DNA from: an uncultured Lachnospiraceae bacterium
Lineage (GTDB): Bacteria > Bacillota > Clostridia > Lachnospirales > Lachnospiraceae
Length of the DNA stretch: 12,510 bases
Reading direction: 5' to 3'
Assembly (NCBI GenBank): GCA_902766845.1
Contig: CACXFD010000200.1
Coordinates: forward strand, 1-12,510
Every line of letters starts with the position of its first letter. Within the stretch, counting starts at the first letter, position 1. The position numbers and the translations under genes were made by a program. The notes under the pieces are model-generated. The model had not been told where the DNA came from. It saw only the letters and a program-made list of their open reading frames with translations, and did not search any database. Below are positions 1-7,374 of the stretch, in pieces.

Positions 1-1928
1 AGGCACTGCTGACCTGCCTGCCGGTCAAGGAGAAGGTGCGCGGAGCGGTCCGCCGCACGTACCGGGCCGCCGTGCCGCGCGAAAAACTGGAGGACCTGTA
101 CCGTCAGCTGACGGAAAAGCACCGGACCGCCCGGGCCCGGGCCGTGCAGGCCCTGCTGTCGGAAGGCGTACTGACGGCGCGCGTCCGGGAAAGTTTCAGG
201 ATTTCTTCAGAGAACCTTCATTTTTTGGAAACGCTCGGCGTGATAGAATGTGAAGAGACGCAGCTCGTGCGGGATCCCTACGCGGGCCGCGGCGGCACCG
301 CCTACGAGGAACCGGTCCCGACGCAGCGCCAGCGCAGCGTGATCGACGGAATCGACCGTCACCTGCAGGAACGCCCCGGCGTTCCCTGTTATCTGCAGGG
401 AGTGACCGGGAGCGGCAAGACGCTGGTCTACACCGAACTGATCGCACGGGAGGTGGAACGCGGCCGTCAGGCCATCTTCCTGATTCCGGAGATCTCGCTG
501 ACCTACCAGACCGTGCAGCGGTTCAAGGCGCGGTTCGGCGACCGGGCCGCGGTGCTGCATTCGCGGCTGTCGGCCGGGGAACGGTATGACCAGCTGCAGC
601 GCGCGCTGCGCGGGGAGATCGACGTGATGATCGGCCCGCGGTCGGCTCTGTTTACGCCGATGCCTTCGCTGGGCCTCATCATCATGGATGAGGAACACGA
701 GGATTCGTATAAAAGCGAGACGGCGCCGCGCTATCACGCGCGGGAAGCCGCAGCCTGCCGGGCGCATCTGGCCGGAGCCGGCCTCGTGCTCGGATCGGCC
801 ACGCCGTCCGTGGAAGCCTGGCAGAAAGTCAAAGACGGGAGCGTGGCCCTGTTCACGCTTCCCGAGCGGGCGGTGCCCGGCGCACGCGAGCCGGACGTGA
901 CCGTAACGGACATGCGGGAAGAACTGAAGGCCGGGAACCGCAGCATTCTGTCGCGTGCCCTGACGGAGAAGATCCGGGAGCGGCTGGAACGGGGCGAGCA
1001 GACGCTGCTGTTCCTGAACCGCCGCGGATACGCGGGCTTCTTGTCCTGCCGCAGCTGCGGGCAGATCCTCAAGTGCCCGCACTGTGACATTTCGCTGACA
1101 CTGCACGGCCGGAACACGCTGAGGTGCCATATCTGCGGCTTTGAGACGCCGGCGCCGCGAACGTGCCCGTCCTGCGGGTCGCCGTTCATCGCGGCGTTCG
1201 GAGCCGGCACGCAGAAGGTGGAGGAAGAGGTGCGGCGGCTGTTTCCGGACGCGCGCACGCTCCGCATGGATCTGGACACCACGTCCGGCAAGGAAGGACA
1301 TGAAAAGATCCTGCGCCGCTTTGAAGCGCACGAGGCGGACATCCTCGTCGGGACGCAGATGATCGTCAAGGGACATGATTTTCCGCTGGTCACCCTCGTC
1401 GGGGCGGTCGCGGCGGATCTGTCTCTGGCATTTCCCGATTACCGGGCCGCCGAGAAGACCTACCAGCTCCTGGTGCAGGCCATCGGCCGGGCCGGACGCG
1501 CGCGTCTTCACGGGGAGGCGCTGATCCAGACCTATCAGCCGGAGCATTTCGCGATCCGCTGCGCCGCGTCGTCGGACTACGAGGGCTTTTTTGCCGAAGA
1601 GATCGCGTACCGGAGGCTCCTGCATTACCCGCCGGCCGGCCGCATGATGACCGTACAGATGGCGCATGAAGACGAGACGGTCTGCGAGACCTTTGCGCAG
1701 GAGGCTGCGCGCCTCGGACAGGACTGCATCGCCTCGCTTCCCGACGGGAGCGGGTGTGCGCTGATCGGGCCGGCTTCCCCGCCGGTCGCGCGGAAAAAAG
1801 ACATCTATTACCGGATCCTGACCGTTAAGGGCAGCCGCCTTTCCAACATGGTCTGGATCAAGGACCAGCTGACAGCCTGGGCCGCTTCACGCCGTGATAA
1901 GGTGTCGGTCCAGTTCGATATCCGATAA
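1..1928 (+). CDS. priA: PriA, primosomal replication-restart helicase (5' end outside window)
   Basis: PriA is a superfamily 2 DNA helicase that recognises stalled forks and loads the replicative helicase to restart replication. The frame is open to the left edge (first whole codon at base 3), so the GTG at base 36 is internal. 641 codons are visible; the N-terminal 3'-end-binding region, roughly 100 to 150 residues, is missing. Walker A GVTGSGKT is encoded at 399-422 and the DEEH box at 687-698. An eight-cysteine zinc-binding block built from CxxC pairs spans 1047-1176. The helicase C-terminal motif QAIGRAGR is at 1476-1499, where the more usual form is QVAGRAGR. The stop is TAA at 1926-1928, 25 bases before def. 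A priA-def-fmt order is common in Clostridia. Identity is very secure; only the start is unknown. Confidence 0.97.
   Translation, partial: ALLTCLPVKEKVRGAVRRTYRAAVPREKLEDLYRQLTEKHRTARARAVQALLSEGVLTARVRESFRISSENLHFLETLGVIECEETQLVRDPYAGRGGTAYEEPVPTQRQRSVIDGIDRHLQERPGVPCYLQGVTGSGKTLVYTELIAREVERGRQAIFLIPEISLTYQTVQRFKARFGDRAAVLHSRLSAGERYDQLQRALRGEIDVMIGPRSALFTPMPSLGLIIMDEEHEDSYKSETAPRYHAREAAACRAHLAGAGLVLGSATPSVEAWQKVKDGSVALFTLPERAVPGAREPDVTVTDMREELKAGNRSILSRALTEKIRERLERGEQTLLFLNRRGYAGFLSCRSCGQILKCPHCDISLTLHGRNTLRCHICGFETPAPRTCPSCGSPFIAAFGAGTQKVEEEVRRLFPDARTLRMDLDTTSGKEGHEKILRRFEAHEADILVGTQMIVKGHDFPLVTLVGAVAADLSLAFPDYRAAEKTYQLLVQAIGRAGRARLHGEALIQTYQPEHFAIRCAASSDYEGFFAEEIAYRRLLHYPPAGRMMTVQMAHEDETVCETFAQEAARLGQDCIASLPDGSGCALIGPASPPVARKKDIYYRILTVKGSRLSNMVWIKDQLTAWAASRRDKVSVQFDIR
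221..249 (+). promoter_or_regulatory. Weak candidate internal promoter within priA
   Basis: An AT-rich island at about 190-250 contains TG-A-TAGAAT (241-249). This is an extended -10 element matching TATAAT at 5 of 6 positions. A T-run at 221-226 sits 17 bases upstream of the hexamer, but it is a poor -35. Codons here (AGG, ATT, TCT, CTT, TTT, TTG, ATA, TGT) differ from the GC-ending codons used around them. It could drive the def-fmt part of the operon, but it lies 1.7 kb upstream of def. It may equally be a tolerated AT-rich linker between PriA domains. Confidence 0.18.
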
Positions 1929-1938
1929 ATCAAGAACC

Positions 1939-1945
1939 GGGAGGT
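1939..1945 (+). promoter_or_regulatory. Shine-Dalgarno fixing the def start
   Basis: GGGAGGT lies 8 bases before ATG 1954. This selects 1954 over the in-frame start at 1894, which would lie inside priA and add 20 residues not found in the deformylase family. Confidence 0.85.
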
Positions 1946-1953
1946 ACAAGACC

Positions 1954-2463
1954 ATGGCACTTCGAAACGTCCGCGTCGAGGGAGACGAGATCCTGACCAA
2001 GCACTGCAAGGAGGTCCGGGAGATGACGCCCCGGCTGCGGGAGCTGATCGATGATATGTTCGAAACGATGTATGAGAGCTACGGCGTCGGGCTGGCCGCT
2101 CCGCAGGTGGGCGTGCTGCGCCGGATCGTCGTGATCGACTGCACGGACGACCGCTCGCAGCCGATCGTGCTGGTCAATCCGCAGATCAAAGAGACGGAAG
2201 GAGAGCAGACCGGATACGAGGGCTGCCTTTCGATTCCGGGCAAGCGGGCCATCGTGACCCGCCCGATGCACGTGACCGTGGAAGCGTTCGACGCGGATAT
2301 GAAGCCGTTCCGCCTCGAAGCCGAGGGCCTGCTGGCCCGTGCGGTCTGTCACGAGTGCGACCATCTGGACGGCCATCTGTACCGTGAGAAGGCGGAGAGC
2401 CCGCTCGAGGACGTGCCGGAAGAAGAGGAAGAAGACTTCGAAGAATACGAAGAAGAGGCCTGA
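1954..2463 (+). CDS. def: Peptide deformylase
   Basis: This metallo-hydrolase removes the formyl group from the N-terminal Met of new proteins at the ribosome exit. The protein has 169 residues. All three family motifs are present: GVGLAAPQVG (44-53, with Q51), EGCLS (89-93, with metal ligand C91) and HECDH (133-137, with metal ligands H133 and H137 and catalytic E134). The start at 1954 is set by the GGGAGGT ribosome binding site and by the conserved beginning of the protein. After HECDHLDG the usual short tail becomes a strongly acidic run, about 12 Glu/Asp in the last 16 residues. The coding sequence of that run also supplies the ribosome binding site of fmt, which begins 2 bases after the stop. 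Its product handles what Fmt creates, so the pairing makes functional sense. Confidence 0.97.
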   Translation: MALRNVRVEGDEILTKHCKEVREMTPRLRELIDDMFETMYESYGVGLAAPQVGVLRRIVVIDCTDDRSQPIVLVNPQIKETEGEQTGYEGCLSIPGKRAIVTRPMHVTVEAFDADMKPFRLEAEGLLARAVCHECDHLDGHLYREKAESPLEDVPEEEEEDFEEYEEEA

Positions 2464-2465
2464 TC

Positions 2466-3398
2466 ATGAGAATCGTGTTTATGGGGACGCCGGACTTCGC
2501 GGTGCCCACACTGGAGGCAGTGGCCGCGGCCGGCCATGAGGTCGTGCTGGCCGTCACGCAGCCGGATAAAGCCAAGGGACGCAGCGGGCAGCTGTCCGCG
2601 CCGCCGGTCAAGGAAGCGGCGCAGCGGCTCGGGATCCCGGTCTTCCAGCCCCGCCGCGTACGGGAGCCGGATGCTGTCCGGACGATCCGGGACTGCCGTC
2701 CGGACGTGATCGTCGTGGTCGCGTTCGGCCAGATCCTGCCGCAGGAGCTGCTGGACGTGCCGCGGCTCGGCTGCATCAACGGGCACGCGTCGCTCCTTCC
2801 GAAGCTGCGCGGGGCCGCGCCGATACAGTGGGCCGTGATCGAAGGAGAAGCCGAGACCGGGATCACGACCATGTACATGGACGCGGGCCTGGACACCGGC
2901 GACATGATCCTGCAGGAAAAGGTCCCGATCGCACCCGATGAGACCGGCGGGAGCCTTCATGACAAACTGGCCGGGATCGGAGCCCGCCTGATGGTGGAAA
3001 CGCTCCGGCGCGTGGAAGAAGGCACCGCGCCGCGCATTCCGCAGGAAGGCGAGAGCACCTACGCGAAGATGCTGAAGAAAGAGATGGGAGATCTGGACTT
3101 TACGCGGCCGGCCGCAGAGCTGGAGCGCCTGGTACGGGGCCTGTCGCCCTGGCCCGGCACGTTTGCCCGTCTGAACGGAAAGATCCTTAAGATCTGGCGT
3201 GCGGCCGTGTCGGAGATCTCGGTCCCCGGGGCGGCTCCCGGAGAGATCACCGGAGCCGGCGACGGCGTCATCCGCGTGCAGACCGGTGACGGGAGCCTCG
3301 AGCTCCTCGAAGTCCAGCTGGAAGGAAAGAAACGCATGGATACCGCCTCTTTCCTGCGCGGTGTCCGTATCAGGGAAGGAGATAGTCTATGCAGATGA
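2466..3398 (+). CDS. fmt: Methionyl-tRNA formyltransferase
   Basis: Fmt transfers a formyl group from 10-formyl-tetrahydrofolate to Met-tRNA(fMet) to make the initiator tRNA. The protein has 310 residues, the normal length. It starts with the Rossmann signature MRIVFMGTPDFAVP. The catalytic triad is visible as N105, H107 (in NGHASLLP) and D143 (in GLDTGDM), at nearly the same positions as in the E. coli enzyme. The tRNA-recognising loop PDKAKGRSGQL and the LRGAAPIQWA segment are intact. The C-terminal OB-fold-like domain follows from about residue 205. AGAGG at 2454-2458 is the ribosome binding site. The stop overlaps the start of the protease gene by 10 bases, so translation of the two is probably coupled. 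Confidence 0.97.
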   Translation: MRIVFMGTPDFAVPTLEAVAAAGHEVVLAVTQPDKAKGRSGQLSAPPVKEAAQRLGIPVFQPRRVREPDAVRTIRDCRPDVIVVVAFGQILPQELLDVPRLGCINGHASLLPKLRGAAPIQWAVIEGEAETGITTMYMDAGLDTGDMILQEKVPIAPDETGGSLHDKLAGIGARLMVETLRRVEEGTAPRIPQEGESTYAKMLKKEMGDLDFTRPAAELERLVRGLSPWPGTFARLNGKILKIWRAAVSEISVPGAAPGEITGAGDGVIRVQTGDGSLELLEVQLEGKKRMDTASFLRGVRIREGDSLCR

Positions 3399-4144
3399 CG
3401 CCGCTTTTGGCCGCCGGATATTATTACGGCGGCGGATACCGGTACGGGTTCTACGGGATGGACTGGACCTATCTGCTGGTCCTGGCCGGTTTCGTGCTCT
3501 GCCTGATCGCGCAGGGCCTCGTCTCGTCCGCGTTCAACAAATACAGCCGCGTATCGGCCATGTCCGGGCGGACCGGGGCCGAGACGGCGGAAGAACTGCT
3601 GCGTTCACAGGGCATCTTCGACGTCGACGTGCAGCGCGTCGACGGGAACCTGACGGATCATTATGATCCGAAGAACAAGGTGCTCCGGCTGTCTGCGTCG
3701 GTCTACGGATCCTCTTCGGTCGCGGCCGTCAGTGTGGCCGCACATGAATGCGGCCATGCGGTCCAGCATCATCTGGGATACGCGCCGCTGAGCATCCGTA
3801 CGGCCATCGTGCCGGTCGTGAACATCGCGCAGACGATCAGCTGGCCGCTGATCCTGATCGGCTTTCTGATCAACAGCCGGATGAGCACGCTGCTCCTCGA
3901 GATCGGCGTGCTGATGTTCGCGGCGGTGGTCCTGTTCCAGCTGATCACGCTGCCCGTCGAATTCGACGCGTCGCGCCGCGGACGCAGGATGCTCGAGGAG
4001 ACGCATATTCTGTATGAGAATGAGATCGCGGGGACCAAAGCGGTCCTGCGGGCCGCAGCCCTGACCTACGTGGCCGGCGCGCTCTCGTCGATCCTTCAGC
4101 TCATCCGTATCATCCTGCTGACCGGAGGGCGCCGCCGTGACTGA
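3389..4144 (+). CDS. yugP: YugP-type membrane zinc metallopeptidase
   Basis: This is a 251-residue integral membrane protein of the neutral zinc metallopeptidase family related to YugP of Bacillus. Its substrate is not known. The zinc motif HECGH is at residues 119-123. A later EFDASRR (191-197) is a conserved family block in which E191 is likely the third metal ligand by analogy with M48 peptidases. Hydrophobic segments lie at about 28-48, 135-160, 167-187 and 225-245. The N-terminus is rich in Gly and Tyr. Two starts are possible: ATG 3389, with a GGGAAGGAG-like site at 3373-3381, or ATG 3395, which makes an ATGA overlap with the fmt stop. They differ by two residues. The gene often sits among translation genes in Clostridia, without an explained link. 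Confidence 0.9.
   Translation: MQMTPLLAAGYYYGGGYRYGFYGMDWTYLLVLAGFVLCLIAQGLVSSAFNKYSRVSAMSGRTGAETAEELLRSQGIFDVDVQRVDGNLTDHYDPKNKVLRLSASVYGSSSVAAVSVAAHECGHAVQHHLGYAPLSIRTAIVPVVNIAQTISWPLILIGFLINSRMSTLLLEIGVLMFAAVVLFQLITLPVEFDASRRGRRMLEETHILYENEIAGTKAVLRAAALTYVAGALSSILQLIRIILLTGGRRRD
4124..4129 (+). promoter_or_regulatory. Shine-Dalgarno supporting the rsmB GTG start
   Basis: GGAGGG lies inside the end of yugP, 7 bases before GTG 4137. It supports a GTG start that overlaps the yugP stop by 8 bases. No in-frame ATG occurs until codon 61, inside the NusB-like domain. Confidence 0.75.
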
Positions 4145-5579
4145 GCGGCGGTACGGAACCGGCCGTCCGGACGGGAGCCGTCGGAACGCGCGTCCGGAAG
4201 TCCGCAGTGACGTCGCCAGCCGCAGCGGAACTGCCGTCACCGCGCGGTCGCTGGCCGCACGGGGCCTGCGGGACGTGCTGGAAAACGGAGAGAAGAGCCA
4301 TGTGGTCCTCGCTTCGATGTACCGGGACGGGGAAAGGCTGACGGACGCGGACCGGCGGCTGATGACGCGCCTGTTCGAAGGCACGCTCGAGCGTCTGCTG
4401 CTGCTGGACCATCTGCTGGACCGGGTCTGCAGCCGGCCTGTGAGCCGCCAGAAGCCGTATCTGCGCACGGTCATGCGCATGACGGCCTACCAGCTCTGCT
4501 TTCTCGATTCCGTTCCGCCGTACGCGGCCGTAAGCGAAGCGCTGCGGCTGCTGGAACAGCACGGCCTGTCCGGCCTGAAAGGGTTTGCGAACGGATGCCT
4601 GCGCTCGCTCCAGCGGCAGAAAGAAGCGCTGCTGGAGGCCGCAGAACGGACGGAAGGGCCGGAAGGCATGTCATTGCGCACCTCCGCGCCAAAATGGCTC
4701 TGTGAGCGTCTGACGGCCTCCTACGGGGCCGACCGGGCACAGGCCGTGCTAAGCGCGTCCCTGACACGCCCGCCGGTCACGGGCCGGCTCGTGAGCCCGG
4801 ACCCGGAAGCGGTCCTCGCCTCATGGGAAAAGCAGGGAATCGGATATAACCGGCTCGAGGGCCTGCCGGATGCCTTTGAGATCGACGGCTTTGACCGTCT
4901 GGACCGGCTGGCGGAGATCCGAAACGGGAGCTTTCTGGTCCAGGATGTCAGCTCGATGCTGGCCGTCCTTTCGGCCGGGATTCGTCCCGGCATGACCGTG
5001 ATGGACCCGTGTGCGGCGCCGGGCGGAAAGAGCCTGCTGGCAGCCCGTCTGCTGGACGGGAGCGGACGCGTGATCTCCGGTGACAAGAGCGAAGCCAAGC
5101 TCCGCCTGCTGCGGGAAAACGTCCGCCGCGCCGGCATGGAAGAGCGGATCGCGTGCCGCGTGTGGGACGCGTCCGTTCCGGACCCGGCGCTGGCCGGGCA
5201 GGCCGATGTGCTGCTTCTGGACGTTCCGTGCTCGGGGCTGGGCGTCCTGCGGCGGAAGAAGGAGATCAAGTACCGTGTCACGCCGGAGAGCGCGGCGGAG
5301 CTCATCGGTCTGCAGCGGCAGATCGCGGCCGCGTGCCTGGAGCGTGTCCGTCCGGGCGGGCAGGTCGTCTATTCGACCTGTACGGTCCTGCCCGAGGAGA
5401 ATATCCGTCAGCGGGAATGGCTGCTGGATCGTTTCCCGCTTCGCCCGGTCCCGTTTTCGGACCGGATCCCGGAGCGCTTCCGGCGTGAGAGCACGCAGGA
5501 GGGCTGGCTGCAGCTGCTTCCCGGGATCGACGAAACAGACGGGTTCTTTATCGCAGTATTTGAAAAGGAGAAGGCATGA
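4137..5579 (+). CDS. rsmB: 16S rRNA (cytosine-5)-methyltransferase RsmB
   Basis: RsmB methylates one cytosine of 16S rRNA (C967 in E. coli numbering) using S-adenosylmethionine. The protein has 480 residues, slightly long for the family. A NusB-like RNA-binding domain spans about 35-170 and is followed by the Rossmann methylase domain. The SAM-binding motif DPCAAPGGKS is at 290-299. Motif IV is DVPCSG (362-367, with C365). Motif VI is STCT (413-416), with the nucleophile C415. An Arg/Ser-rich extension of about 33 residues precedes the NusB-like domain. The GTG start is supported by its ribosome binding site and by the overlap with yugP. The stop shares ATGA with the rlmN start. Assignment is strong; the extension depends on the start choice. 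Confidence 0.95.
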   Translation: MTERRYGTGRPDGSRRNARPEVRSDVASRSGTAVTARSLAARGLRDVLENGEKSHVVLASMYRDGERLTDADRRLMTRLFEGTLERLLLLDHLLDRVCSRPVSRQKPYLRTVMRMTAYQLCFLDSVPPYAAVSEALRLLEQHGLSGLKGFANGCLRSLQRQKEALLEAAERTEGPEGMSLRTSAPKWLCERLTASYGADRAQAVLSASLTRPPVTGRLVSPDPEAVLASWEKQGIGYNRLEGLPDAFEIDGFDRLDRLAEIRNGSFLVQDVSSMLAVLSAGIRPGMTVMDPCAAPGGKSLLAARLLDGSGRVISGDKSEAKLRLLRENVRRAGMEERIACRVWDASVPDPALAGQADVLLLDVPCSGLGVLRRKKEIKYRVTPESAAELIGLQRQIAAACLERVRPGGQVVYSTCTVLPEENIRQREWLLDRFPLRPVPFSDRIPERFRRESTQEGWLQLLPGIDETDGFFIAVFEKEKA

Positions 5580-6637
5580 TGCAGCAGCCGGATCTTCGGT
5601 CGATGACGCAGCCGGAACTGGCGGCGCTCCTCACGTCGTGGGGCGAGCCGGCCTTTCGCGCGAAGCAGCTGTTTTCCTGGATCCAGGAGAAGGCGGCCGC
5701 GGACGTCGCAGACATGACGAACCTCCCGCTGCCGCTGCGTGAACGGCTGGCGCGGGAGACGCAGCTGACCACGCTCACGCAGGCGGACCGCCTGGTATCG
5801 AAGCTGGACGGGACCGAAAAATACCTGTTTGCCCTGCCGGACGGAAACATCGTCGAAAGCGTACTGATGCGCTATGATTACGGGCTGAGCGCCTGCATCT
5901 CGTCGCAGGTCGGCTGCCGGATGGGCTGCCGTTTCTGCGCTTCGACGATCGACGGGCTGGTCCGCGGTCTTACGGCCGGCGAGATGATCGAACAAATCTC
6001 ACGGATCGAGCAGACGGCCGGCGAGCGCGTGAGCCGCGTCGTGATCATGGGCAGCGGGGAGCCGCTGGACAATTACGATAACCTGCTCCGCTTCCTCACA
6101 CTCGTGTCGGATCCGGCCGGCAAGGCCCTCGGACACCGGCATATCACGGTATCGACCTGCGGACTGGTACCGCAGATCCGCCAGCTGGCGCGCGAGAAAC
6201 TGCAGCTGACGCTCGCGCTCTCGCTCCACGCGTCTTCGGACGAGGTGCGGCGGCAGATCATGCCGATCGCGAACCGGTACGCGCTGGCGGACGTGCTGGA
6301 GGCATGCCGGGAGTATCAGGAGATGACCGGACGGCGCGTCAGCTACGAGTACAGCCTGATCCGCGGCGTGAACGATACGCCCGAACAGATCGACGGCCTC
6401 GTGCGCCTGATGAAGGGCCGCGGCGGCCATGTGAACCTGATTCCGGTCAATCCGGTGAAGGAGCGGGACTATGCTTCCACGACCCGCGCGCGGGCGGCGG
6501 AGATACAAAAACTCCTTGAAAAAAACGGGATTCATGCTACTATAAGAAGAGAAATGGGCAGAGACATAGACGGCGCCTGCGGGCAGCTGCGGCGCCGTTA
6601 TCTGGCTCATGAAACGACAGGAGGTGAGGCCCTGTGA
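5576..6637 (+). CDS. rlmN: Dual-specificity 23S rRNA/tRNA adenine-C2 methyltransferase RlmN
   Basis: RlmN is a radical SAM enzyme that makes 2-methyladenosine in 23S rRNA and in some tRNAs, aiding translational accuracy. The protein has 353 residues. The 4Fe-4S cluster motif CxxxCxxC is at C114, C118 and C121. The two mechanistic cysteines are C107 (in ACISSQVGC) and C335 (in GACGQL), matching E. coli C118 and C355. GSGEPLDNYDN and STCGLVP are further family blocks. AGGAG at 5566-5570 precedes two adjacent ATGs; the first forms ATGA with the rsmB stop. The last 45 codons include an AT-rich, rare-codon patch with promoter-like boxes. The stop overlaps the prpC GTG by 4 bases. Confidence 0.97.
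   Translation: MMQQPDLRSMTQPELAALLTSWGEPAFRAKQLFSWIQEKAAADVADMTNLPLPLRERLARETQLTTLTQADRLVSKLDGTEKYLFALPDGNIVESVLMRYDYGLSACISSQVGCRMGCRFCASTIDGLVRGLTAGEMIEQISRIEQTAGERVSRVVIMGSGEPLDNYDNLLRFLTLVSDPAGKALGHRHITVSTCGLVPQIRQLAREKLQLTLALSLHASSDEVRRQIMPIANRYALADVLEACREYQEMTGRRVSYEYSLIRGVNDTPEQIDGLVRLMKGRGGHVNLIPVNPVKERDYASTTRARAAEIQKLLEKNGIHATIRREMGRDIDGACGQLRRRYLAHETTGGEAL
6516..6543 (+). promoter_or_regulatory. Candidate sigma-A promoter for prpC-prkC inside rlmN
   Basis: TTGAAA (6516-6521) is followed after 16 bases by TACTAT (6538-6543). The bases TGC directly before the hexamer give an extended -10. An alternative -10, TATAAG, lies at 6541-6546 with 19-base spacing. Transcription would begin near 6550, about 84 bases before the prpC GTG. 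The codons here (CTT GAA AAA, ATT CAT GCT ACT ATA AGA AGA) are AT-rich, whereas nearby coding sequence prefers CTG, GAG, AAG, ATC, ACC and CGC. That deviation suggests selection on the DNA rather than on the protein. No experiment supports it. Confidence 0.45.
6619..6627 (+). promoter_or_regulatory. Near-perfect Shine-Dalgarno for prpC
   Basis: AGGAGGTGA is a near-complete match to the 16S rRNA anti-SD. It lies 6 bases before GTG 6634. It fixes the GTG start and implies strong translation, independent of coupling to rlmN. Confidence 0.85.
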
Positions 6638-7374
6638 GGGCGTATGCAAAGACGGATATCGGACGGTCCCGGAAGAGCAATCAGGATTACTTCTTTGTCA
6701 GTACGGAGCCTGTGGGACCTTTGCCGAATCTGTTCATCGCGGCGGACGGCATGGGCGGACACAACGCCGGTGACTTCGCGTCGCGTTTTTGCACCGAGCA
6801 TCTGGCGGACTACGTGCGCCGCTCGTCGGAAAAAGAGCCCGGCGAGCTGCTTTCGCGCGCGGTCCGTGAGGTCAACCGCGAGCTGCTGGACGCGGCGTCG
6901 CGCGATCCGGAACTGACCGGGACCGGCACCACGATGGTCGCGGCCGTGATCCGAAGCGGGATCTGCATCACGATGAACATCGGCGACAGCCGGCTCTACC
7001 ATGTGAGCGGAGACCGGATCCGGCAGATCACGCGGGATCACTCGTACGTGCAGAAGATGGTGGACATGGGCCGCATGGAAGTCGGGAGCCCCGCTTACCT
7101 GCGGCAGAAGAATTATATCACCCGCGCGCTGGGAACGTCCGCCGCGGAGCCGGACCTGTTTGAAACGGAGGTCCGGGACGGAGACATCGTCCTGCTCTGC
7201 ACGGACGGTCTCACGAACATGGTGTCCGATGAAGAGATTCTGAAGGTGCTTCGCACCGAAGAGGATCTTGAAACGGCTGTGGAAAAACTGGTCGGCCTCG
7301 CCAATGCGAACGGCGGCCGTGACAACATCACGGCGGTCGCTGTGCGGGCAGGAGAGCAGGAGGAGTTATGTTAA
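6634..7374 (+). CDS. prpC: PP2C-family Ser/Thr protein phosphatase
   Basis: This cytosolic metal-dependent phosphatase reverses phosphorylation by the neighbouring PASTA kinase and can dephosphorylate the kinase itself in studied relatives. The protein has 246 residues, typical for the bacterial stand-alone form. PP2C motifs are complete: NQD (D18), ADGMGGH (with metal ligand D38), GTGTT, NIGDSRLY, DGLTNMV (D191) and GGRDN (D230, N231). GTG 6634 is preceded by AGGAGGTGA. Its stop overlaps the prkC start by 7 bases, so phosphatase and kinase are probably made together. A promoter-like sequence about 90 bases upstream may let this pair be expressed separately from the rRNA methylase genes. Confidence 0.97.
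   Translation: MRAYAKTDIGRSRKSNQDYFFVSTEPVGPLPNLFIAADGMGGHNAGDFASRFCTEHLADYVRRSSEKEPGELLSRAVREVNRELLDAASRDPELTGTGTTMVAAVIRSGICITMNIGDSRLYHVSGDRIRQITRDHSYVQKMVDMGRMEVGSPAYLRQKNYITRALGTSAAEPDLFETEVRDGDIVLLCTDGLTNMVSDEEILKVLRTEEDLETAVEKLVGLANANGGRDNITAVAVRAGEQEELC

Noticed and set aside
207..1667. Long open frame (486 codons) on the minus strand opposite priA.
   Set aside because: It is antisense to well-conserved PriA motifs and its protein is Arg/His/Pro-rich with no recognisable domain, as expected for a shadow frame in GC-rich DNA.
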